The position numbers and the translations under genes were made by a program. Source: Candolleomyces eurysporus (Eukaryota > Basidiomycota > Agaricomycetes > Agaricales > Psathyrellaceae). Taken from it: a stretch of DNA of 64,000 nucleotides. How positions within the stretch are numbered: the stretch's first letter is position 1; every line of letters starts with the position of its first letter. The notes under the pieces were generated by a model. That model did not search any database. It worked only from the letters and a program-made list of their open reading frames with translations, and had not been told where the DNA came from. Location of the stretch: assembly GCA_027579435.1 (NCBI GenBank), contig JANBPK010000820.1, forward strand, positions 48,253 through 112,252, written 5' to 3'. Of this stretch, positions 43,031 through 56,935 are shown in pieces.

Positions 43031-45155
43031 CTAAATCATATCTCCTTCTCTCAAGTGCTGCCGCAAGATCGACTCGCGCACACCAACTAGTAGTACAGCC
43101 ATAGAGTTAATGTCCTTGAATTGGGGTCAGCTGAGAGGGCAGCGGTAGAGAAGCGGGGGTAGCCTTACGATAGCAGATGTTTCGTAGCTCATGAATGGTC
43201 TATGTTGAGGGGAATAACGGTTCTGTCGAAATCCATGAGAGGCGGAAGGACATCATCAACCTCGGGGACTTACATGGAATGATTTGAATTTCTCTTTGAA
43301 GTCTGGATCGATAGTCAGTATGGAGGCTCGGCAAGACTAAAGTTAACTATAACCTACATTTCGCTACAGTCGGAACGTCGTTAGGTAAATCTCCGTACGT
43401 TGGTACGTACTTCTTGACTTGAACACCTGCTGCCAATGTGGTCTTCAAGACGTCCATCTGAAAATTGTCAGATGCTATCTCCACCCTGGGTAACGATTTA
43501 CACATACCTTGTTAAAGAATAGGATCAAATTCGCCTTAGCCAGAAGCTTGCTAGAGCAAATCTCCCGCCAGAGAAGCAAGCTGTCCTCCTGCAAAAGTCG
43601 CTTGAGAATCCACTCATAGCCCCGAAATGCAATACTTACGAGCCGATTAACTCGGACAGCTTCTTGAAGAGTCTGGTTGAACGCTAGCGGAGCAAGGAAG
43701 AGAATTGCCTGGACTTCAGGGGAATGAGAACCTCGCTAAACATTTCGAAAGAATTCCGCTCACCGTCATCAAAGTATGGCACCCATGTCGCTCTCTGGCT
43801 CCTGCTGCCGCCGACGTCCGTAATGTACACGTCTGAATTGGTATCCACGCCTGCATCGGTGATTTCAGGAGGCGCTCACCAACTGGCTATGTCCGAGCTT
43901 ACCTCTCTCAACTACGAAGTGATGCTCTTCAACCCCTACTGTTCGTATCCGGGCTCGAACGATGTCAGCTGAGGCGAGGTATCATTAGCGGCGGCTAGAA
44001 GTTTTTGGTTGATAAGGCTCACCATCTGTTGGGAGGTATTCTGGGGTCGCTATCCGCGCGATGTCGTTCATGAAGCTTGGACGGGAGTGAGCCTCCGGAA
44101 TATCGAGGGAGAGCATAACGAAACTCACAAGCCAGGCATTTGTTGCAAATAGACACCACGACGCTCCAGAGTCTCCTGAACAACGGGGTCCTCCCATAAA
44201 TCGATAATCTCATCTCGAGATGCGCAAAGGACGCTGGTAGGGTCATTTTCGTGATTGATAACTGATTGTGATCGTCTCCTAGCGGTGAGGCCGGAATCGG
44301 TGCTACCAGGAGGGGGTAGTCGGGGTCGCTTGCTAAGCAGCGTTTTCCACTCCGTTCCCCGAACGCACACCTCACGACACTCCTTGCACCCAGGGGATAT
44401 TAGTTTCAGAATATTGGCTTCGATGAAGAATAAGGGCGACAGAGTAAGGCGAAGTCGGCGAAGCTTGCGGCCAGGACCACCTGCAGCTTCGCTTGAGGTT
44501 GTCGGGTAGGCGCTGCCGCCGCTTGGCTCCCATTCAGCCTTCAGGGTTTCTATGATCAACCGCAGGGAACTGGAAGCGGTAAGAACATGAAAAAAAAGAG
44601 AGAATATGAACATTTCAAGAAACTCACGCGATAATATTAAGTTGAATAATAGTTTTCCACACCGCCCTCTCGCTTTCGAAGTGTTTGGGGGCAAATGCAC
44701 GTTGAAAATCTAGAAGATGAGAAGCGGGCGTCAATTACTCGGGGGGATTCTCCAGGGAAGCACGGGCGCACTTTTCAGGACGGAGCTCTACGAGTGAATC
44801 GATAGAATGTCAACCCCAGCAAGCTCCTCGTAATCGATAAAAGTCCATACCTTCCCCGACTCTGACTGGCCTGCGTGATATGCATCGTCAGTGCGAAGGA
44901 TGGGTATCTTGAACAGCGCCGTTACGCACCTAAAAGCAAGATTTTGACCCCTCTTCTCCTCTTTTCCAGTGCCTTCTTCGTCTCGCTCAAATTGTGATCA
45001 ATCTCCTTTGATACCCTCTGCGCTTCCTGCAGCTGGCGAACGCGAGACTGTGCCTCCTCTTCGGTCTCGTTCGGGTTCGAGCCGTTCCACTGCTTGGCCA
45101 GGAACGGATTGGACGACTTGTCTGACCTTGAGGACCCCTTTTCCTTCGATTTCAT
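43031..45155 (-). CDS. Divergent G-protein alpha subunit (Gpa4-like)
   Basis: Heterotrimeric G-alpha, probably about 460 residues in at least eleven exons. ATG 45155 (MKSKEKGSSRSDKSSNPF), stop TAG 43031-43033. G1 box LLLGQSESGKS (split by three introns), then VLKNFQRAFAPKHFESERAVWKTIIQLNIIA. The helical domain carries an insertion of roughly 100 residues (from about SLRLIIETLKAEWEPSGG to PTSVLCASRDEIIDLWEDP) rich in Gly, Pro, Arg and Ser. Then YLPTDADIVRARIRTVGVEEHHF (switch I, with Arg and Thr), DVGGSRSQRATWVPYFDDV (switch II), AILFLAPLAFNQTL, FFNKMDVL (G4), FMSYETSAI-D (G5) and a C-terminal RQHLREGDMI. The catalytic Gln of switch II is replaced by Ser. Coupled receptors and effectors are unknown. 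Confidence 0.86.
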
Positions 45156-47109
45156 GGTTCTGGTGCGGAGGAGGTTAGAGAGGTGGTTTGGGAGGCCGGT
45201 TGCAAGGTTGCGGTTAGGAGAAGCACACCTATTATTTCAATCAGTCCGTGACATGGTGGCCCTGAGTCTAAATGGAATTATGCCCGTCTGATCACAAATT
45301 CCAAACTTTGAGTTTGACGAATAGGCACCGCTCCCGGATCCATTGGGTCGGCAAGGGACCGCCTTTCACGGTTTCACGGTATATCAAATTAGATGATTTA
45401 TCGAGATCCTTGTGTTCCTCCTGGACTCCTGGACTCCCAGCAGAAGACCGACCGAGCCTTCCTGGTGGGAGGAAGATTACAAGGGTAACTTCGTGATTAC
45501 TTATGTATTCTACCCATCTCAACTGCAACCATCAGGTCACTGCATAGAAATCTTCAGGTTGGGAGGCGATGAGATCTTATAAAGCACTGCAAGTTCCGAG
45601 TCTTTGCTAGCGCAAACANTTTTTTTTTTACTACAGGCCGTCAGAATGGGTGTGTTGAACTATGTGGTTAACGATTCATTAAACATGGGGCCTGTCAAAG
45701 CATCACAAATTTAATTTGCGGAGGCATGCTTTTCTTGCGACGTCGCAAGGACGTTAACAACAGCAATACGTCCGCACAGGCACCGAGTCAACATACCACG
45801 GTTTTATGGATGAATCCGAGTATCGAAAACCCCAGAAAAGCGAGTCTGCGCAATCAACGGCACACCCCACAACAACGCGAATTGCGTTGAGATGGCTCCC
45901 AAGGGTTGGCAACCGGGCTCACATCGCGAGAAGTACCGGACCTCACTTGAAGTTTGGGAATCTGCGCTTTCTTCCTTGGAACTTGAGTACACGGTTTCTA
46001 TTGGAGGGTAACCATATCACTCACCGACTTGACCGATCCAAATACCAAGCACCCCACTCCGTCATTCCGGTGATTCCCCCGCATTCACAGCAATCAAGGG
46101 GGCTCTGTAAACCATGCTTTGTGCTAAATATCGCTACTCGGAATGGAATGTCGCAGTGAGTAATAGGCAGTCAATGCTATAAACAAGGTGTTGTGAAACG
46201 GTTCCGTAAAGAGCGTTTAAACTTTACCAAAGCTGTCCCTGCATGTGGGAGTGTTTAACAAATTAAAGTTAACAAGTTCGCTTGGCTTTGTCTAGTGAGA
46301 ACCCACCTACAAATGGCTCGTGAGCCAAATGCGAAGAGAACCAAAGACCAGAGTACTTACTGACCAATACGAATGCGCATCTCCCGGTATTTTGTTCGTT
46401 GATCATGATAAATGCAGGGCAACTAGGAAGGATGATCAGGATTCGGCACTGGTGGAGGCAACTTCCACAGTGTAGTGTGGCGCGCCGCCCGGGAAGTTAT
46501 CACGGTAAATTCAAGTCCGGTTTGGGTTCACACCGTGCGCTTCAAAAGGAATCAAATTGAGAGACTGATTGAGCGGTGGAGCTAGCCAATATGGCCGAGA
46601 GGACGAGATCTGTGAGCAAACGGGGCACACTTGGGCACACACCCGTAGATAAATTAAGAGCTGGGGTGGGATCGTAAAGGGACGGAGAATGCACGAACGT
46701 AATCAACAGTCTGCCGATAGCGGATGCAATGGCTGTACGAGCCAGGCCGTCAAGATATTGGTCGAGGCAGCGAATAGTGCCACGGACAGGTGCGAATACG
46801 TCTCCACCGTGGGTGTCTAGACGTTTGAGAACTATTCCATAGAACCAGGAGACACTGAGGCACAGTTGACGTTATCAAATTGGTTGAACTACGAACCCCT
46901 TCTTCCAGGTACATGACGCAGACCTGCCAGTCACTTGAAGGTTCTGGGAAGTTGTTCAACGGATAGAATAGAAACCTCATTTGAGGATATGACTAACAGC
47001 AATAGAAGCGAGGCGTTTGAAACTGAAGGCAAGGTGCCATGTCAGATAAAATGGTCATTAGTTCCGCATTACATCAAATAAATGAGAAAAGATATAGCAG
47101 GTGTGAGAT
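45156..47109. other. Long intergenic region
   Basis: About 1.95 kb between the G-alpha start and the PMS1 3' end. A single N (45619) precedes a T9 run. One ATG-less minus-strand frame of about 110 codons (46543-46870; LDTHGGDVFAPVRGTIRCLD, AIASAIGRLLITFVHS) is the only notable open frame and its status is unclear. No RNA gene was recognised. Confidence 0.4.
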
Positions 47110-50100
47110 TCAGACAAACGAAGCCCAGTCAACCAGCCGGGCTTTAGGCGGATTAGAGGTCAAAGTGTTGACATCGGCCAAATGCCGCATAGTGGGTCGC
47201 CCGTGAGGGCAGTTCCAAGGTTGGTCCATCGTTCCCATGTGGCGCACCACCTTCATGTCAAAGTAAGTTTTATAACAAACTGCAAAAGGGTTTATCTTAC
47301 CGTATACATCTGGTTTTGGTTCAGTGGCATGCCAACCATGACACTCTTTCGACACGCTCGGGACGCAAACATGGCTCGAGCCTTGGAACACCGGACCATC
47401 GTTCCTGAAGGAGAGTCGCGGAGTAAATGTATAAGCTCTTCCAGATCTAGAAAACTGTAAGCTGGTTAAAAAATATTCCCACTAAACATATATCACCTTT
47501 GATATTGAATACAGTGTTCTTGCTAACGGGCTGGGCCATCAACTGCAAACGGCCTCCCATACTCGCGGAGTCACTTTCTTGCACCTCAAAGCCATTATCT
47601 TTCAGGATTTGTATATTCTCACTAGCCACCAATTCATCGGCGGCAGTAAGCTCTAGAATCCGAGGTCTAAACGAACAGTGCCGCGTGAGCCCTCTTCACA
47701 TGGTCTAATGAATGAATGGACGCACCTGAGTAACTTCTGTGACTGAATCTTCGTAGTCAATTGCAGGTTTTCGAAATTGTATTTCTCATCGGCTGCATGC
47801 TGATCCACAATGAACAAATCGTCCATCGTTTTGGTCCTTCCTGTGAGAGGTTTTCTCCGTCTAGCAATGATGAAGCCAAGATTGAACTGTCCAATGATAT
47901 CCATGGAAGCAAAATCGGCCTTGTCGATGACCCGCGATAGAGCATGCGCGGCTTTCGCTTGATCTTCTGAATTCAGAACACCAGCATCGTTGGGAACTTT
48001 GGCTTCATCAGCCTGGGACGATCGTCCCCCTTCTCCCGCTTTGTTAGAAAGCAAGGTTGACCGGACCTTGGTCCAAGAATTGCGAACTTTGTGTATATCG
48101 AAGCGCACAGAGACGTTGGCGCTGGAATCGGAGAACCGGATGATTTCTGGACGCGAAGGATCCAGGGTACTTTTGTCATGGGAAGGTGTAGACGATTCGA
48201 CAGCTGAAATGGTTTCGCGTGCCGAGCTGAGGACAGAAGATGGGTCCTCTACTTCGGAGTCATCGTCAGCGTCGTCGCACACGGGCCCCTCACGGAGAGG
48301 TAGAAATTCCGGGGGTGATTCCCCACCGGTGTGTGACTCCGGTGCAGAAGAGGGGATAGAGCCAGACTTGGCTAAATCAACATCGCTCTCGTCATTCTTC
48401 TCCTCCAACAGCTTAGGCGCCGCTACCGCTTGCCGTTCATCTTCGTCCTGGTTCTCATCCAAACCGCTTTCTTCGCCCTGGTCCTCCCCATCCCTGCTCT
48501 CCTCCTCCTCAGGCTGTGATGCGGGGAGCGATGCAAGTTGACTCCCAGGCATTGCGAACGACGCCAATTTTGCTCCAATATTTCGACTGACTAATCGTTT
48601 TTTGACAGGACGTGTACTCGGTTCGTGGAGTCGATTGTTGGGAGGACTGTTGTCGATTTCCTGAGTAGCCGCCTGACTCGTTGAATTTTCATCGTCCGTT
48701 TGGCGCCGTTTCCTCGAAACACTGGCAACGCGGCCACCACCATCAGGATGAGTCCGGTGGGTGGTGAGAGAAGGCTGAATGGGTGAAGGTGGTTGGGGAG
48801 GTGACAATTCCCGGCGCGATTCTGATTGTCTGGTAATGACAGGCTGAGTCAATGTCTTGCGAGCCCAAGGCGATTTGGTCGTATCGACTACGACATCCAA
48901 GGTCTCATCACCATCCAAATCCACGCCATTCGAACATTGGTCGGGCCTTTTGAGCGGTGGCTGCGAATGCGTTGAGGAGCTGGACGCCTGTGAAACACCA
49001 ACGGAGGCCAGGGTCATGGAGGATTGACCAGGGGAAGAGGGTTCGGGTGGAACACCGTCATTGTCCTCACCCACAGGACCAATCTGAGTCCTGGTTTGTC
49101 TAGGTTGCCGAGCAGAAACGACTACTGGCTGAAGCACCGTTTGAGTCATGCTCTGGGACTTCGAGCTCAAGTTGAACGTGGACCTGGTGAGAGAGAAGTG
49201 TGATTCCAATGCTTCCTGAAATACGAATGTCTATCAGTGGCACGGGCTGGAAGTCAGTGCGAGGTTCTCACCTTCAGAGCTAGAATCAAGTTGGCCTCAT
49301 TATGCAAGAGTATCGTTCTCTTGTCGGGGCTGACGTTCACGTCGCAAGACGCTAAACATGATCGTCAATTCACCTTTGACAGACTAGCGAAGGGCCAACA
49401 CTCACCCGTAGGAATTGTAAAATCCGCAATAATCAGAGGTGACTGATTCGCGTTAAATGTTCGATACACCTCATTGAATGCTTTCTGTACTTTGGGCAAA
49501 TTGCAAGGCCGGCCATTGATATAGAAGAATTGGCGGTCCATATTCAGTCTTCCGCAACCAACCGCGAACCTCGATATCAGACCTTTCACTTCGACATTGA
49601 TGGACTCAGGCATTTCTTGGTTGAGCCTGTTCTGACGACATCAGCAAGGGGAAGCGGGCAAGACAAAGTGACTAACATTTCAAGACGACGAAGAACCGAT
49701 TTCTCGAGTCCCACTTCGAAAGCTACGTCAAGATCAACCACATTCTCAAGAGCTTTGGCCCCCCAGAGAGCGGTGACTGACGTTCTCTTCGAAGGAGCCC
49801 CTTGTGTCTGAAGTTGCATCGACTTCTGCCTTCAGACACGCAATTAGCAGAATCGAAGGTACGATAAGCGAATTACCATACCCTTTCTCAGAAAAGTTGG
49901 CAACGGATAAACGCACTCCGGCATTTGAAGCACATGGCCCAAGGGCGTATGCATGAAGCAAGTTCAAAGCTTTGCTGAATTCGCGCTTGATATTTCGCTC
50001 CAGTTCTTTCCTGCGCACTGGAAGAGGAGCAAACAGATTTTCTATGGTGACTGTGGTGCCTTTCTGACTTCGATCAGCAACTTATAGGAATGGAATCGGA

Positions 50101-50650
50101 GGCCGGCAGACATACCTGCCTCGCGACAACCTCGCGAGTTCCTACTTCCCCTGTCTTTCGCAGGTGCAAAGATGTTCCTTTGGGACTCGTTTCTTTGGTT
50201 GCAGTGGTCACCGAGACCTTCTCGCAAAGAGCGCAAAGCGACGACAGTGCTTCCCCTCTGAATCCAAACGTTTGGACTACGTTCAGATCTTCGTAAGTTT
50301 CCAATTTGGATGTATGATGCTTCAGGCCTAGTAGAGAAATGTTAATTCAAAGACAGTGTCAACCTGATTCAGAGCATACCAATGCTCTCGAAGTCGTCTT
50401 CAGCAATCCCAGAACCATTGTCAATTACGTCTATAGACTTCAGACCGTAGTTCTTGAACCGAATTTCTAGGAAGGATTAGGGTATTTCAAACGCATGGTG
50501 AGCTGAAGTCTCACCAATATTCGTAGACCCAGCGTCAAGACTATTCTCCACCAATTCTTTCACGGCTGTTTGCAGGTCGACGACGACCTGTCCTGAGGTA
50601 ATTCGATGGACGGAGCCTTTGTCAATGGCCTTAATCTGGCTAGAGGCCAT
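47110..50650 (-). CDS. PMS1: MutL homologue PMS1/PMS2, mismatch repair endonuclease subunit
   Basis: MutL-alpha subunit acting with MLH1 in mismatch repair. ATG 50648-50650 ([21 protein letters not shown]), stop TGA 47110-47112. GHKL ATPase motifs in order: [11 protein letters not shown] (catalytic Glu and Asn), [13 protein letters not shown], and [15 protein letters not shown]. Then [27 protein letters not shown] and [35 protein letters not shown] long Ser/Asp/Glu-rich linker follows (about 48000-49200), then the C-terminal endonuclease domain [43 protein letters not shown] and [11 protein letters not shown]. The DQHA-x2-E-x4-E metal-binding motif is intact, so nicking activity is expected. 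Many introns; borders were set by eye. Confidence 0.92.
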
Positions 50651-50960
50651 TTTCACGACTTTCCGATGTTCTAAGTTTCGATGTTTTGAGCAGGGTACTC
50701 AAGCAAGCATTGTGGTTGAAGCTAAAGAAGGTCTGACAGAACGGCTTCGCGAGGGCGTTACTTACCACGATGTGACTTTGTCATGTGAGGTCTGTCACAT
50801 CACGCACGCGTCGAGACTAACGAGGGCCCCTGTACAGGGTCTGCGCTTTCGGGATGTTATGAAGATTCAAAGGTCTAGTACATTTGACGTCCAAGATAAT
50901 AGCTCAAACATAGATAGTATATACGAATTTAACAGTACAAAAAGGTAAGATGTAACAACT

Positions 50961-52336
50961 TCACTGAGAGTGAGATCTCCACTTCCGAAGGATTCGTTTC
51001 CGTTTGTACACGAAGCGAGAATAATCTCCACCCAAAACGCATCCCAAAGCCCCTTCAAACCTGGCCCTAACTAGCTCATCTCTCGTAGCTGTGCCCTCTA
51101 CGAGAGACACCAAGGTGACGTACGCATCCCGAAACGTCTCTCGGACATGTTTGATTCCGTATGCTTTGAACCCCAAATCCACGGTCGAATCCGCAGGGTC
51201 GGTGATGCAAAGCAGATACTTCTGGATCGTCCGGTGCAAGAATGGTTTGGAGGTGTATCTGACGCTTTTTGACGAGAACTGGATCGATTTGTTCTCATAG
51301 TCAAATTCTTGACCGTAAAACCGGAGGAATCCAAGGAGGGCCGAGCCCAAGTCCACCGGCACCCCTGAAGGCCCAGGCGTCCGAGAGCTGGACGACGTTC
51401 CTTGCGACGAGCTGCTGGATGTCGAAGAGGCCATGGACACCGACCTCAGCCCTACCACCGCATCGTCTAATACGCCATCCGACAGTTTCGCCCGCCGTGG
51501 CATCCCCAATTTCACCCACGCAACTACCATCCAAAATAGCAGATACGAATGGACCCCTCCCGTGTACGTCGACCCAAGTCTCCGGATGGAGAGGAACATT
51601 TTGAGGACCATCACCAAGCACGCGATAACCGTCCTATCTCCGTTGCCCTCCCCGGTATCCCCCTTGAACCATGCCTGAACCGCATTTGTTGCCCTAACAG
51701 CATGCCCATCTGCCACACTCAGCGCAATCTCAATCCCCGTAACCGCATCCACTATTCGGAGCAAGGGGGCAGCAAAATCATCCAGGAGAGAGTCAATTCT
51801 ACTCGCAAACCCCGAGTTCCATATTTCGTTTTCCAGAAGGGATAGAGGGATTGGAAGGGAGTCGATGACCATTTCGATATCGGAAGTAGGGAAATAGAGG
51901 CCCGTGACGCACGAGCCTACGGGTCGAACCGTCGATATGGGGGTTATCTTCTTGATAACTGCCGTGAACCGAGCGATCAGATTCCGTCGAAGGTAAACCT
52001 CGTCCTTGGTAGGCCGCATGTACGCCATGAAATGCTCAATCTCGCGGTGCAGTCTACAGGGAAAAGGTCAATCCAAAGACCCATATTTGAGTTGCATATC
52101 AAGGATATAGGAGTGGGTTAGAAGAATGGGGTTATGACTTACGATAGGCGCTGAGAGAACCCCACATTCGCCTGTGCAGGCATCCATGGCGGAGGCTCAA
52201 TGCTCGACGACTTCGACACAAACTCGCCGCAGGGTGGGATCACAAACCCCGTGTAGTCAGTGTAGTCCTTCAGCCTCGAGGGTCGTCCATCCATCATATT
52301 ATCCCTCAACATCATTCCCAACATGTTGTCCGACAT
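50961..52336 (-). CDS. TRF4/PAPD5-like nucleotidyltransferase lacking catalytic aspartates
   Basis: Related to the non-canonical poly(A) polymerases (Trf4/5, PAPD5) of the TRAMP complex. Two or more exons, probably starting at ATG 52336 (MSDNMLGMMLRDN); an upstream exon is possible because the frame continues to 52486. Blocks: LHREIEHFMAYMRPTKDEVYLRRNLIARF, VRPVGSCVTGLYFPTSDIEMVIDS, TGIEIALSVADGHAVRATNAVQAW, ACLVMVLKMFLSIRRLGSTYTGGVHSYLLFWMV, and the C-terminal GSALLGFLRFYGQEFDYEN. Active enzymes have GS-x10-SDID and VDIS; here the second Asp is Glu (SDIE) and the third is Ala (IEIALS). A Ser-rich stretch follows the nucleotidyltransferase part. Likely a pseudo-polymerase or adaptor. Downstream and on the same strand as PMS1. 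Confidence 0.78.
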
Positions 52337-52930
52337 CGTTAAAAGCGATCCTCTCGACTCGGCCTCAGTTCCTGAATCGCTTAGCGAGCGGACGGGGAAA
52401 GGTGTGAGGTCGATCCGAAGGCTATGGGGAGGGACTTGAGAAAAGTAAGCGCAAGATTTCAGGAGCAGATATACCAGAGTACGCACCCTATATAATACTC
52501 CCAGGTGCTGTCAAGACATCCGCAAAAGCTACGGTGTAACGAGCTTCTTCCTTACCAACTCCGCGCTACTAGAGCGGTCGATTACGGGGTCGAAGTGNTT
52601 TTTGTATATATCTCGTCCACCATGGATCGTAACCCTTATGCAACCTCACGCAAGCAAGACCGGGAACCAAGGCCTGAGGGTTGCCGCAACGCCTCGAATT
52701 GGAACGCCTTCGGCTTCGATCAAAAGGCTAACGTTAAACCTGGTCTCCTAACAAAAATAGTCACTCCGCAGGGCATGAAAAACAGCACGAGAGCATCAGG
52801 ATTGGTCTCCTAAGTACCAAAATAAACATCCTGTAAGATATGAACAGCAATAAGTAAACGATAAAAATACATTAGGCGGAGGATGAAGTATAGGAATCCA
52901 CGAGACCAAGAGATATCTATCGTCCATCAA
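52337..52930. other. Intergenic, TRF4-like promoter and HELLS 3' flank
   Basis: About 590 bp. A possible upstream exon of the TRF4-like gene may extend to 52486. A plus frame at 52505-52813 shows no known family and has an N at 52598 before a T run. Confidence 0.35.
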
Positions 52931-56200
<3,270 letters not shown>

Positions 56201-56935
56201 TTCCTGTGGGAGCGGATACAAACTCCGCCTCAAATCGCGAGATGTCCTGCCCTGAAGCTCAATAATCATCGGTGGCGTTCTCCACACTAGCGTCAAAATT
56301 TCTCCCACTCTTACTGTTGCATTTCTCTACTTGTCGAACAAGGGAAAAGATAAAAGTGTAGCCAGAGAAGGACCAAAAACACGTAATTTGTTCTTACTCA
56401 TACCAGCGGTTTCAGGGTCCAATCGACCGCGAGAGGACGATTCATTGCCATCGGTTCCGAACTCAACAAGCACGCGGATTTCATGTGACCGCGACCCAGT
56501 TTGTCTCGCGCTTCTCGCGGACGCAATTTTTAGCCACCGAGAGCCACCGAACTAACCAACGATTTGTGCTCGATGTACGCCTGATCAACGATTTAGATAC
56601 CCCAGCCTCCAGCTTCGGTCTTGAGGCTTGAGGCTCTAAACCTGATTTATGCCAATTTTTTGGAGTGCTCGATACCATTTGATGCCCCAGGGCAGTTTTA
56701 CGAAGCTCCTTGTATTCGGTGTCCCTTGGCTCTGACAAGAACTTCCTTGAGTGGAGTTCACTTACGTTGGACTTTACTCAACAAACGCTCTTTAATCCCC
56801 TCTGGAACAACGGTATACGGCCAAGCGAGGATCGATGAGGCGATGTGATTTACAAAGATAGATAGACTGTTTGGATCAAACGAGACTAGACAACACGCTC
56901 ACGTTCTATAAGTACAAGAGTCCGGGAGAGCAAAT
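56201..56935. other. Intergenic, about 700 bp
   Basis: HELLS promoter and 3' flank of the C2H2 zinc-finger gene. Short frames on both strands (56331-56848) have no family match. No RNA gene was seen. Confidence 0.4.
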
